From assembly GCA_003952965.2 (NCBI GenBank), contig CM025856.1, positions 11,447,023 through 11,511,022 of the forward strand: a DNA stretch of 64,000 bases. The letters are read 5' to 3'. The DNA comes from Morella rubra. Lineage: Eukaryota; Streptophyta; Magnoliopsida; Fagales; Myricaceae. The position numbers and the translations under genes are program-made. The first letter of the stretch is position 1; the number at the start of each line of letters is the position of its first letter. Below are positions 1 to 11,589 of the stretch, one piece after another. Under the pieces are notes generated by a model that worked only from the letters and a program-made list of their open reading frames with translations, had not been told where the DNA came from and ran no database searches.

Positions 1-3000
1 AGTATACCCATTTCAAGCACTTACAGTCGTTTCAAATTTTTCAGCCCTGTTAAATAATCTGGGATATGATCAGTGATTAAGCAATTTCTAAGCGCCCTGA
101 GAGCACAGGAACAAAAGCAACAGCTGATCAGTAAGTTCAAAACAAAACGCAAAATTAATGACGATAAGTTTGTTGTTGCAGAGTAAGTGAATACAGAACT
201 TACAAATATTTCAAAAGTGCCAAATTCTGCAAATTCGGGAATCTAAAACTTGATCCTTTCAAATCAGATATCTTCCTGAAAAACATGACAGATACGCAAA
301 ACTTAATTGTAACGTTGCTTAGAGAAAAAAAAAAAAATGAAGATGTACTCACAGATCAGTTAAGTTTGTTAACAAGGATATGGTAGAAGGAATTGGGCCC
401 TCCATTGACGTCCCTTGCATGTCGCTTCAAAAAAAAAAGAGAGATATTTACAGGTGGAATTACGGAAAAGATGGTACATAAAAGGATTAGAGCACAACAC
501 TTACAGTCTTTCAAGTTTTGTCCAATTCCCAATAAAATCAGGTATTTTCCCGGTTATTCTGCTTCCATCGATCCTACTGCAGGCAGTAAGTTTTATGAAT
601 CACTCAAGTCTAAAAGATATACATCCAAAAAATGATCTCAAAATTGCATTACTTACAAATCTTCCAAGTTCTTCAAATTTCCAAATGTTTCTGGTATTGT
701 GCCTGTAAAATTATTTGCAGAAAGAAGGCTGCAAGGAGATGAAATATTCAGTCTAGTATTCACTTAAAACAATATGGCAAAAGGTAGTGGTGCCATGCCA
801 ATTGCAGAGTTGAAGTTTAATATTGAAATGAGCACTAGTCACCAAGGGCGTTAGAACCCATTGTTGTGCTGGAATGTCCCACGACAAGCTAAGCTTATCT
901 AATAAATTTCGGAGATACTGTTCTCTTACTTAAAAAAGAAGAAAAAAATTAAATATTTGATCACTAGTTTTTACTCCCTTTTTTAAAATAATGAATTAAT
1001 TTTTTTTTATTTTTCAGTCACTAGTCATTATCCTTGTAACTATTTAGTCCTTTCTCACTGTTCCGTTGCTCCTCTGACGGAACCCTAAAACACATTAACA
1101 TCATTCACCAGCTCACCTCCATTTTTCCACGTCAGCATTCCAGTCAAGCAATCACCCCACAAAACGACGCAGTTTAAGTCATCCTCCCAGGCGATCAAAA
1201 CTGCAGACCGTCTCAACCTTCGTCTTTCTCCAGGCTCATCCTTAGACCCCTGTCCTTGTTTTTAGATGATTCAAAGTGGAACGGTGGTGGAACAGGAAGG
1301 AATTGCTCATTCTCAGCGTCGAAGGAACATACAAATTCTGATACTTCATGGCTCCATGGAACCCAATGAATAAACCCATTCAGAAAAATAGTTTCATTCA
1401 CGCTACCACACACATCCCTCCTAACCAGAACAGTCCTCTAAACCCCCTCCACTCCAAGGGTGTACGCATAAGCCGGCGTGAGCTCATCAGGTTTACTGTT
1501 CCTGTTCCCAAACAGAACCACCTTGAACTCCCGTGTCCTGGGACAAAACCCAAGCCGCGGAAACGTAATAGGCGTTAAACTGGTCGCAGAGGGCCTAACA
1601 ATCACAGACTCCCCAGTTACCGGATTGCATACGTACAAGCGTTCCATTGACAGGGTCAACCAAATCGACTTCGATGACTCGGATTGCAAGAATCCACCAG
1701 TTTAAGTTTTCATTCACTCTGAATAGGCAAGTGTGATCCGCTGGAAAACTTCACTCTACTGCTATAGTGACTTACATTACTAGTATTACTATTACCAGAG
1801 GCCTCAAGATCGACGGCCTAGAGGTATTGTTGAAGGCCGTCGCTTAGAGGTTGGTGGAAAATGCTGGGGGTGCTCTTGTGGGATAAAATTGAGCAAATTC
1901 AGGCTTAGAGCGTTCTAGTTTCTTTAGAGAATTTATCTATTGAATAACGGGTTCATTTTTTTTTTCTTTTTCTTTTCTTCCTCCATACCCTTAAAAATAT
2001 AAATGTTAGAGAAAGAATAAAGAAATCTTTGAAAAGTAATATTTAAATAGAATAGTAAAAAATAGATAGTTAAAATAGAGAAACTATATTTTTAAAAAGT
2101 TGATAGTTAAAATAGATAAGTGTTTTTCGGATAAAGTAGAGAGCGAAGAAGCTGCTAAAAATACTTTAAAAGAAGTTTGAGCCACGTTTTCGATACGCAC
2201 CTGCAGCTATATATAGTTTTGAGGGTAGTCTGAAAGAATGTCTGTGAGAACAGGCTGGGGAAGCCGCAAGATATAGTTGGGGGCAGTTTGCGCCACTTCT
2301 TGTTCCTCTAGTATTGATCTCTTATTCCTCAGCTTGTTCTTGTTGGCGCTGCTAGAATAGGCCTGTGTTCCTATTTTGCTTCCTCCCATGGCAGAGGAGG
2401 TTAGCTGGTGAATGATGCTGACGTGGAAAAATGAAGGTGTGATGGTGAATAATGTTGACGTGTTCATGAATTCCGTGAAACACTAATATGGTGTTTGGGT
2501 AAGCAAAATTTTAGTAGTTTTGAAAAAGTGAGGAGAGAGAATGAAAAGTAAGTGAAAAAGTAAAAAAGTAAAAAAATTAGAAAAAAGTAAAAAGTTAGTA
2601 AAAAAATGAAAAAAAGTTAAAGAAAAAGTAAGGAGAGAGGGTGAGAATATAATGATGTTAAAATTTTAGGCTAAAATTTTATGTAGCCAAACACTATGTA
2701 AATAGTTGCAAGGATAGCGACTTAGTAACTGAAAAATAAAAAAATTAATCCTAATGACTATTTAGTAAAAAGAGGTAAAACCTAATCACCAAATATTCAA
2801 TTTCTAAAAAAAAAAAATCCCACCAAATTACAAATGACTTTAATATGATTTATAAGGGAATAGTCACTAGAGAAGCACGGACTACATCTGCTGTACTAGA
2901 CTCCGAAAGGATTAACCTACAACTGATCAGTTCCACTTAGAAGACAATGAATATGGAATTTAGCATCAATTCAAGGTCTTTATAACAACTCACCTTGCCT

Positions 3001-4605
3001 TAAGTAACACTTAGTACTTTCAAAATCTGGATTATCATATAGGCACCCTTGTAACAGACGTAAAAAGTAAGATGACCGTGTATGTAGAAAAAAGATTCAA
3101 GCTCGATATGTGAAGCATAGAAAATAGGAGCTTCTGTTTCGTTCGGGCCAGAGAAGACAGAATGTATTAGCTCACCATTTTTTGCACTTGTATCTCGCAG
3201 GGTGAAAGCATTATAGGCGAAAGATGGTTTCCCAAAGAAAGAAAAGGAACAGAAAACAATGGAAAAAAAAGCAGTAAATGACTAGAATTACTGCAACAGT
3301 GATCAGATGGTCCCTGGAATAAAGTAGGAGGTAAAATGAAGAAAGCTGTCTTACAGTCTCGTCAAGTTTTTCAAATTTCCCAAGTTGTCAGGAAGAGGTC
3401 CGTCAAACTGATTATCTTCCAAGATCCTGTAAAATGCAAACTTAAAAAATGTAATCCAGGTTGTACGTCTTTTGTGCTCCAATTAGTTATCGAACCCCGA
3501 TTCATGACTTACAGATGCCGTAGTGAATCAATGTCGCCTATTTCCTTTGGAATCGGACCACTTAAGCGGTTTCCCAAAAGTGAACTGCAGAAAGCCAACC
3601 GTCACAAATGTTGAACCCTGAGCGAATCTTCATACCAAATAGTAAAGGCCATCACCATAAATAGCTTACAGATTCACGAGGGGGAGCTGAGAAAAACTAG
3701 GAGGAATTGATCCATTGATATAGTTGCGAGAGAGATCACTGTTAAATGAAAGAAATTAACGTCACTGAAATATATTCCCTGAACTTTGTCAAAACTTACT
3801 GAAATATTATAAGGACTTTTTCCAGTTGAGAAGAGATCGAGAGACAAATCGCTTGATGATTGTAACCTCAGAAACATAAAAGTATTCTGCGTTGTTAGGG
3901 TCTTGTTCACTTGGTACGTGCTTGGCAACTAAACCCTAGGAAAAACCTTTATGGAACTGTCTGCTTAGCTGGTTATATCCCGTGGAAATGCAATCCATTG
4001 TTTCATTGGTGGCTCGCCCGGCTTATCGAATCACCATTTGCCATATTGATTATCTATTTACAACAAATAATGCTATGGGTTTTGACTAGCTCTAAGAAAA
4101 CAAATTCAAATCCTATGTAAAATATTACAATCCCCAAAACACAAGGATTAACCAAGGAACGCAGGGGCTCTCGTTGTTAATCTTCGTAACCATGAATCTG
4201 GATGGAAAATTTCAGCAAAGTGACGATGCAAGAAGGTTTAATTGACTTGTTTAATGGAGAAAAGTAAGTATGTGTCTCTTACAGTCCTCGGAGATTAGTA
4301 AGATTTCCGAATTCAGCAGGTAGAGTTCCGATTAGATTGAGACCCTTCAGCTGGCTGTCATATGAAAACGAAAAATAAAAAATAAAACATTCCACATTAG
4401 AGCATAGTTTTCAATATCCTCTAACAGGGTAAGTAAAAAAGAAGCAGAGAGCCGATTGCCGCAAAATCAGTTGGCACTTTCAGGGCATGACAAATGACGT
4501 ACGGCAACGTCGTTCGAAAAAAGTTTCATTTACAAACTCCAAAAGCGATGCTGGCCAAAGCTAGATGCATAAAGATCATAAGGCTGCCCCAGCATGCAGT
4601 TGAAA

Positions 4606-4638
<33 letters not shown>

Positions 4639-7600
4639 GTTGCATTTTTGTTAAGGAATATGTGGAGAATTTTGAGGGAAAATAACAGAAGGAAAGAACG
4701 AGGGCCATACATGCTTGTGATACTGCAAACAGTGCCATCTTGCAGAGAACAGTCGCATGTGACTTGGCTCAGAAATTCTCCGTCAGTTCTGTTGATACCT
4801 CCAACATTACTGCAAAAGCTTTCACCGTCGATCTTCCAGTCTAAGTTCTTCAATTTTGTGGATATCGCTTCAAGAGCTTTCACTGTCACATAAAACCAAT
4901 TGTTAATCCGCCGCTATATGTACATCAACATAGAAAATCATCCAAGTAAAGAGGAAATCAAAAGCAAAACTAAAAGCCAAGTAAAGAACTGGAATTCTCT
5001 CACGAGGCTTGTGATGACACGAAATATTTTTTAAAATTTTTTCAAATCACTCTTTTATCATACTCAAATATTTTTCTACAAATTTCAATAATTTTTTAAA
5101 ATACTTCACAACTTTGTACAGACCAATAACATTTTACAAACTTTAACAAACTTTTTTAATTTATACTACCTCTAGTAAAAAAAAAAAAGAAAATTTACAA
5201 ATAACACACTAGATTTTACCGTCTTTTTAAAAATCTCATTGGGTTTTAAAAAATTTTAAAAAGCTTACTGAGTTTGTCATTTTGGTATCGAAACTCACTG
5301 GACCTAATGTCATTAGACTTGTTTAACAGAAAATTCATCCCGCCCAATCACAATGTGACACGTGTCATTAAAATAAATATAAATATAAATATTTTTTTAA
5401 AATAAAAAATCAATCTAAAATTAATTAAAAAAAAAAAAAAAAGGATAGGATAGGGGACCGATCCTTTCACAGTGGAGGTAGGAGGAATCCCTCCTCCACC
5501 CCGGGCAGTGGTCTGAGGGAGGCCCCCAATCGCTCCAAAGCCAGGGTGGAGGAGGATTCCTCCTCCCTTCACTGGCCTCCTAGTTCTGGGCAGCCATGGG
5601 TGGAGGGGGGAGTTCCTCCTCCCCTGATGGGTGGAGACGTGTCTTTTTTTTTTTTTAAAAAAAAAATGGAGGGGATCCCCCTCCACCTCTGGCCACTGAG
5701 GGACGAGGAACTCCCCCCTCCACCCACGGCCGCCCAGTTCTAAGCACCCAGTGGTGGAGAGGGGATTCCATCGTGAAAGGATCGGTCTCCGATCCTTTTT
5801 TTATAAAGTAAATTAATTATCTTTTTTTAATTTATTTATTTTTTATTTATTTTAATGACACATGTCACATGTGATTGGCGAGATGAATTTTTCATTAAAC
5901 AAATCTAACGGCGTTAGGTCCAGTAAGTTTCGGTACCAAAATGACAAACCGAGTGAGTTTTTTAAAATTTTTTAAAACTCAGTTTGATTTTAAAAAAGGC
6001 GTTAAAACCTAGTGTGTTAATTGTAAATTTTACTAAAACGAAATAACTGAAACCTGAACCATGTGGATAACCACATCACCTTATAAGCCAAGGCTCGGCT
6101 CGGCTCCGCATAAGGTATACGCAATAATCATTCCTACCTTTCCTATGAAATCCGTACCATATTGGCCTTGTCATTTGGATCTAGAATTCCAAATCTTCTT
6201 ATTTTGATGAAGCAGTGAGAAATGTCAAACATGTAGCACAACCTGGTTTGGATGAAACAAAGTTTTTTACAATCACTTTTACATCCATTTTAATATATTT
6301 TTACAAACTCTAACAATTTTTTATAAACTTTAATATCTTTTTATAAATTTCAACAATTTTGTGTTCAATTCCAAAAAAATTTAGATTACTTCCAACAATA
6401 AATGGGAGTTCGTTTTCTAAAAAAACTATAAAATTTTGAAAGAATTGTGAATATTTATGTAAATTAGAGTTTTTAAGTTTTTGTGTAAAGTTAGTGAAAA
6501 TTTTAAAGATATTTAATTTTTGTTAGTGTTTATAAAAAAGTATAAAGAGAGATGATTTGATGTAATTGTTTAATAAAAGAGTATTGGGATTAAGTGAAAA
6601 AATATAGAGATAAAATTTGTTATAATTTTTTTTAAAAGTATTAAGTTTGTATGAAAAGTTGTTAAAATTGTAAAATATATTGGTATTTGTGTATAAATTT
6701 TTAAAATTTTAGATGTTCTTTTTACAAATTTTATTGAATATATTTATATTCTAAAATAATTTTGAAAATAAACATGCCCAAAAAATTTTTTTTTCATCCA
6801 AACACAGGCTAAGCTGGCAAAAAGTGCCGTCTCATATTTGGACCTGCGCATACACACTCGACCTGCACACACTCTCTCTATTTGTTGGCAGACTGACGGA
6901 GGACAAGATAGTCAAAACAGCGGTTCAGCCTTTGATACTACAGTGTCAACCCCATCCCACCCAGCTCTGACGAAATTAATACCAACCAGCTCAGGTGGAT
7001 TAATATCCCAGTCAAATAAAACCTTTAGTCGACCCTAACTCCTTTCAGATTTACATGGCATTTGTTAAACAAAAATTTTACTTTTATTAAATACATTTAA
7101 AATTTTTTTTTATTTTTATTCTTCATTCACTAATTTTAATATTACATATTTTTTAATACCAACACAAAATATTGAAAACAAACGCATTATTACTTGAAAT
7201 TTGAGAAGTTCAAATACCCCAAGCTCAACTCTTTTGTAAAATGAGGTCTGAGTGAACCGAGATCACCTGAATTGCGGGCACAATTTCGAGAGAGGGAGAG
7301 AAAAATATGGGTCTTGCATGGGACTCACTCTGCCGGACAAAAAAGTACTATTCAGACAGAAGTGGATTCCGATCGATACCCATATCTCTCTAAATTGTCC
7401 CTGTAATTCGCAGGGATCCTCGTCCGGTCTGAGCGTGGCATGTCCTCTCCCTAACAAGTCTTAGGGGGTGTCTTAATTGACACGTATGGGTATGCCCCAT
7501 CACTTGTTGATTGTTTCCAGAATTTTTGTGAAGGCTGACAAAAGTAGAAGCTTACCAATTTCCTAGACGAGACCCCCCCAAAAAAAATCTTACCAGTTGC

Positions 7601-8836
7601 AAGTAGGGACCACCGTCCCCAATAGACAGTTCCTAAAAAATCTCTTGCTTTTGTCCTTTTGCTCATCTTCTCACTGTCTACCACTCGGGAAATCGATTTA
7701 ACCAACCCCGAACCACATGTCAAGACTGACTTCAATTACATACTTTTTTACGACAATAAATATGAAAAAATTCATTTAAATTTTTTAAAAACCTTTTTTT
7801 ACCAATTCTGATCGTCCCAAAATTTTGACAGATATATATTTTATATTTTAAAGTATACAGATTTCTAAATAGGGAAAGGTTATCCAATATGTACCCTAAG
7901 TATTGAGGGAAGAAATGATAAATAGGATGAAAATGCCATTATTTTTATTCATGAGATAACAAGTGGGGAAGATTTAAAAAAAAAAAAAAGAAGCTCCGTA
8001 TATGTATGGGCCAGGACAAAATGGTAAAATTGTGTCTGACCCCACATAATGAACACCATCAGTTCCTCAGTAGGAGCGAATGGTTAATGGATTCCCATTC
8101 CTTTTTCTAAGCTGATGGATTCCCATATTCCTAACTGCGAAAGTTCACGCATGTATTAAAGTAGATATCAGAAAACTAGACCGCAATACGCAGCCAAGAT
8201 CCACTGGGTCAAACCTTTTTTTTTTTTTTTTATCTTGATTACTTCAAATAAATGCGTTTTAAATCTGCCTGTCTCTCTCTGTTTTTTGACCTTTTGGGAC
8301 TGGGGAGAACAATGAAAAACTAAAACCCCAAAAGAGAATAACAATTTTCCACTGATTGATGGCACAATCATAGCAAAAGAACACGAAACACTTGAAAACA
8401 GAAATTTAGGACTAAAATTTCGAATCAGCTTCCTTTCAAATCAATACCCACGAAGAATCTCGGACGCGAACATTGAACAAAACTTGTTTTCACAGACTCA
8501 CAACCCATTCGAAGTTGCCTTCCGAGGGAGAAATGGAGCAAAAAAATCTTATCAAATTGTTAATAGCACAGAAACAGGGCAAAGTTGAAACAAAACAGTC
8601 GAGCAAAAAAGGCGAAGAAACTGCTTGTAACAACAAAAGATCTCATAGTTGGCTTGGAAAACGAAAAAACAAAAAAGATCTCATGGAAACAGATACCGGA
8701 AACTCTTGAGCGTCGAAGACGTACCTTCGTTTTGCGCCAAAGGTTGAGCGTTCGTTCCAAAGTCAGTGGAGCAATTCAACACCAAAATCCCAAGAAGAAG
8801 GACAGAGGCAATCATAGTTGATATGAATAAACCCAT
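1..8836 (-). CDS. LRR receptor-like kinase, LRR-VIII type, 5' part (kinase half off left edge)
   Basis: Plasma-membrane receptor kinase of the LRR-VIII class (Arabidopsis At1g07650/At1g53430 relatives); only the ectodomain is visible. Exons on the minus strand, in coding order: 8836-8725, 4882-4711, 4354-4283, 3738-3670, 3584-3513, 3426-3355, 728-657, 576-505, 424-353, 275-204, 96-25. I checked each boundary for AG/GT and the phases join without a stop. Exon 1 begins at ATG 8836 with a hydrophobic signal peptide (MGLFISTMIASVLLLGILVL). Exon 2 carries the family N-terminal cap with a DW motif and cysteines (TCDCS). The other exons are single LRRs of 69 or 72 bp, such as NQFDGPLPDNLGNLKNL and GPIPSTISLLTNLTDL. 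The one-repeat-per-exon layout and phase match the family. Introns 1 (3.8 kb) and 6 (2.6 kb) are swollen by repeats and an F-box pseudogene. The malectin-like and kinase domains must lie left of base 25. Ligand unknown. Confidence 0.93.
1213..2389 (-). pseudogene. F-box protein pseudogene (F-box plus FBA-type region) inside RLK intron 6
   Basis: Broken F-box gene on the same strand as the host RLK and inside its intron 727-3354 region. From ATG 2389 the frame reads MGGSKIG and reaches an F-box core (LPQPVLTDILS). The classic continuation (RLP, then KTIYSCRCVSKTWLKLL) is present only in other frames near 2210-2140, so at least one frameshift breaks the F-box. Around 1885-1850 a trace like ARAPPAF fits the usual next segment. 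An FBA-type kelch-like region follows at 1689-1441 (VCNPVTGESVIV, LGFCP) and 1437-1213 (IHWVPWSHE). These last two blocks are in the same frame, separated only by a TAG at 1440-1438 where tryptophan is expected. The AT-rich stretch 1900-2130 looks like inserted DNA, and the C-terminus after 1213 is absent. Not functional. Confidence 0.8.
2487..2698. repeat. short MITE with GTGTTTGG termini
   Basis: About 200 bp with inverted ends (GTGTTTGG at 2491-2498, CCAAACAC at 2687-2694) and an AAATTTTAG block inside each end. TATG flanks both sides, a possible target duplication. The interior is simple GAAAAAGTAA-rich DNA with no ORF. Class II superfamily not resolved. Confidence 0.65.
4605..4639. repeat. 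(TC)n(TA)n microsatellite in RLK intron 2
   Basis: A run of CT dinucleotides passes directly into TA dinucleotides, about 35 bp, just downstream of RLK exon 2. It accounts for the short low-complexity ORFs that overlap it on both strands. Confidence 0.85.
5175..6038. repeat. foldback element (long terminal inverted repeats, GC-rich centre) in RLK intron 1
   Basis: The left arm (about 5175-5450) and right arm (about 5785-6038) are inverted copies, roughly 85-90% alike by eye. Both contain TTTGTCATTTTGGTA, a CACTGGACCTAA-like block and GTGTCATTAAAATAAAT in opposite orientation. The outer tips are TTTACAAATAACACACTAG and its near complement. The centre (5460-5780) is strikingly GC-rich, made of GGAGGAATCC and CCTCCTCCACC blocks that are themselves inverted around 5650, next to T and A runs. 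There is no transposase and no clear target duplication, so it is a non-autonomous foldback/MITE-type element. Confidence 0.82.
6241..6810. repeat. MITE-like AT-rich element in RLK intron 1
   Basis: The ends are inverted: GGTTTGGATGAAA near 6245 and TTTCATCCAAACACAGGC at 6793-6809. The 0.55 kb interior is AT-rich and non-coding. Part of it (about 6420-6600) resembles the stretch at 52680-52870, so this is a repeat family in the genome. Confidence 0.7.
6811..8720. other. remainder of RLK intron 1, no gene seen
   Basis: Lies between the MITE and RLK exon 1. AT-rich with A/T runs (for example 7980-7990 and 8217-8231). Short ORFs on both strands show no recognisable domain, and no RNA gene was recognised. 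Confidence 0.6.
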
Positions 8837-9000
8837 TTCCCTCTCCAACAAAGAAGCAGCCAGAGAAACAGAGCGCTCAGGGAGACAGAAACGGAAAGAG
8901 AGAAACAGAGAGTGGTTGGAGGGAAAGAATTCAGACAAGGAGTTTAAAGATATCTAGAACACGTACGGGTTCAAGAAGAAAAGTTCAAAAGGACAAAGAT
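8837..9000 (-). promoter_or_regulatory. 5' UTR/promoter-proximal region of the RLK
   Basis: Directly upstream of the RLK ATG (minus strand), rich in CTCTCT/TTTCTC on the coding strand, typical of plant 5' leaders. No convincing TATA box was identified. The in-frame upstream ATG at 8938 lies in this leader and is unlikely to be the start because the signal peptide begins at 8836. Confidence 0.4.
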
Positions 9001-9178
9001 AGATCGAAAGCTACAAATCAGAATACAAGCATGTGTCTGAAAACGTTTTAGAGTTACTGTTTTTGTACCTGGAGAAAGTTTTGGCTTCCAAACGTAAAGT
9101 TGAAACACTATCTCACACCTCCAAATTTAGATAGTGTTTATTTTCTCTATATTTTAAGATATCAAAATTTCGCCTAAG

Positions 9179-9478
9179 TGAAGTGGTGTTCGTTTTTATT
9201 TATATTTTAAGTTATATATAAATTATAAAATTTATAAATTAACATATTTAAATATCAATATATTAAAATAATTTCTATACGCATATTAATAAATTTAATA
9301 TTATTAAAAAAATTTCAAAATATTTTAAATTTTAAAAATTCATCAAAACAAACATTTCTAAATAAATTTTAAATTTTTTAATATTAATACATATTTTATA
9401 AATTTTAATATCTACAATATTTTAAAAATTTTAAAAAATATTTTCTTAAATTTAGATAATCAAATGACACTTTAAAAC
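9179..9478. repeat. AT-rich MITE candidate upstream of the RLK
   Basis: About 300 bp, very AT-rich, with degenerate inverted ends (AGTGGTGTTCG near 9180 against AATGACACTTT near 9464). No coding content. Boundaries uncertain. Confidence 0.4.
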
Positions 9479-10139
9479 CGATATCAATGCATTAAAGAGT
9501 GACTTGCATCAGGCTACAAATTCTAGGTAAGCACATCAATTTTGTGGCTGGCTATGTTTGGACCGCGTTGTTGCGATGCGACATATCATCCGGTCTCCTG
9601 TCTATCTTTCAGAAAGCAATTTACCATACGAATGAGCAGTACCAATATTCACAGCCAAAAAAAAAGGAAAAGAAACGAGTGGTACGAGTGCGGCCGTAAA
9701 GAGGGTTGCGATAAGAACCTTTCTTTTTTGTCATCCTGCATCAAGGGTTTTAATTTTATAACACGGATTGTCAGTTGCAGACGGCAGAGGGGCCTATATT
9801 ACTTATGACGCTGACAAACGACCAACCGGTTTCCCTCTGCTTCCGGTTTCCACGGTGTACCCCGAAGTAAGCGTGTCTGGACTCTGGGCCCCGGCAACTA
9901 CGGAGGTGAAACAGGGATACAAGAATATAAGAATTTGTTTGTATTGATATTAAAATCGTTTTAAAACTTTTTACAATTAATTTTAATATTTTTTTTATCA
10001 ATCTTAATAACTTTTTACATATTTTAATAATTTTTAACAAAATTTTTATAAATTTTAATAATTTTAACAAACTTTTACCAATTTTAAAAAAATATAAACT
10101 AATTTCAAAATATACACTATACACGGGGGAAGGATAAAA

Positions 10140-10536
10140 TATGGGGAAAATACACTTTTCACCCACAAACTACTGGAGTAGTGACATATTGCACCCCAAA
10201 CTACCATCTTTAAGACATTGCACCCTCAAACTACCAATGTTAGACACTTTGCACCCTAAACTACCCACTTTGACACATTACACCCTCCAACTACTAATAT
10301 TAAACACTTTGCACCCTCCATTTGACAATAATACCCTTGAGAAATTAATGAATTGACAACAATATCTAATATATGGGGTCAAGGGCATTATCGTCATTTT
10401 AGTCTAAAAATTTGATAAAGGGTGCAAAGTGTTAAAAATTGGTAGTTAGAGGGTGCAATGTGTCAAAATTGGTAGTTTAGGGTGTAAAATGTAAAATTTA
10501 TAGTAGTTTGTGGGTGAAAAGTGTATTTTTCCCATA
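10140..10536. repeat. MITE with long near-perfect inverted ends and internal tandem units
   Basis: Starts TATGGGGAAAATACACTTTT and ends with the inverted counterpart (AAAAGTGTATTTTTCCCATA). The inverted match continues through the CACCCACAAACTACT block. The left half carries roughly 30-bp tandem units built on TTGCACCCTCAAACTACC with a spacer like AATGTTAGACACT; the right half holds inverted versions. TAAAATA-like sequence lies on both sides. The short ORF across the tandem units follows from the repeat and is not a gene. Confidence 0.82.
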
Positions 10537-10849
10537 AAATATACATAAAAGCATTCGAGGTCACAGATGGTCTACGCTGCATAATAAAATCTGATTGGAG
10601 ATCCTAAACGCGGACAAGTCCAATCCCATTAAATCAATCTCTCATTTGTCTTTGGCAGGCCCGCAACTACTGAACAACCCCACTGCTGACCAAAGTCAAG
10701 TCAAGGACATGTACATCTTTACATTATTGCACGACTGCTAAAGAAACCACGTAAGTATGAGGGACGATATGGGTGTGAGCATCGATCCGTAATTTACTTT
10801 TTTTTTTAGAAGAAAAATTATTTTAAGTTTTCGGATTATTAATATAATT

Positions 10850-11126
10850 TTAAATAAAAGTTTAAATTATTAATTTCGATACATTGAGCAATTCAACGTC
10901 CATAATTAATTAAATTACGTTCTAAAATAAAATTTAAAGGTCAAAATTGTGTCACGTGGCTCATTCACAATACAGGTGACATGAGTTTGATCGTTGGATT
11001 TTTTTTAATGGCTCAAATTGATAAAATTTGATAGTTTGTGAACTCAATGTGTCAAAGGTAGTAGTTTAGACTTATATATAAAATTGCATTAGTAGTTAGA
11101 GAATTCAAAATGACTTTTTCCCTATT
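10850..11126. repeat. diverged relative of the 10140-10536 MITE
   Basis: The right part (AGTTTGTGAACTCAATGTGT, GTAGTAGTTTAG, ATGACTTTTTCCCTA) follows the same word order as the right half of the MITE at 10140-10536, but is much more diverged and its left end is unclear. Confidence 0.4.
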
Positions 11127-11550
11127 TTTTATAATATTAAGAAAACATTTCACTTTTAATTCTTAACTATAGCTAAATATCAATTACAAGTCTAAAATCT
11201 ATTAATATTTGTCCTCTACTAACATCATGTACCGTCAAAAATATGTATAAAATAGGCTAAGTGAAGGTCAATATTGACGATTGGATATTATGATAGGTGA
11301 TCGTTGATGACTTCTGATATTGTAGAGATTAAATGTGACGATTTTCATAATTTAGACATGAACATTTGGTTGAAAGTTGCGATGCTAAAAGTAAATATAA
11401 TATATATATATATAACTTTATATGTTGAGGAGTATACCTGTATGCTGATGTGGTATCACATTATAATTACTTAATTGCTCCCCGTGCAAAAGAAATTTCC
11501 TTATTGGATGTTTATATAAATAAATAGATTTCATACTTATATATATATAC
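11127..11550. other. AT-rich left flank of the viral insertion
   Basis: No ORF or RNA gene seen. Contains (TA)n tracts near 11400-11414 and 11538-11549, the latter abutting the viral junction. TA-rich insertion sites are reported for endogenous caulimovirids of the florendovirus type. Confidence 0.55.
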
Positions 11551-11589
11551 ACACTTAATGTTATTACTAAACCAATACCATGGTTAACT
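11551..11589 (+). repeat. left copy of the 39-bp viral terminal direct repeat
   Basis: Identical to 19500-19538 over 39 bp (starts ACACTTAATG, ends GGTTAACT). Flanking bases differ on both sides, so the repeat marks the ends of the linearised viral genome, offset by 7,949 bp. Confidence 0.9.

Noticed and set aside
4530..4738. ORFs across the CT/TA microsatellite.
   Set aside because: Only the part upstream of 4711 is RLK exon 2; the rest is intron and repeat.
8473..8957. Plus-strand ORFs over RLK exon 1.
   Set aside because: Low-complexity antisense frames opposite a signal-peptide exon with proper splice donor on the minus strand.
9771..10166. 131-codon minus-strand ORF.
   Set aside because: Made mostly of isoleucine/leucine/lysine repeats from AT-rich DNA; no start context or domain.
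10190..10335. Possible CRISPR-like array of short spaced repeats.
   Set aside because: The repeats are adjacent tandem units inside a plant MITE with inverted ends; no spacer pattern, and the genome is eukaryotic.
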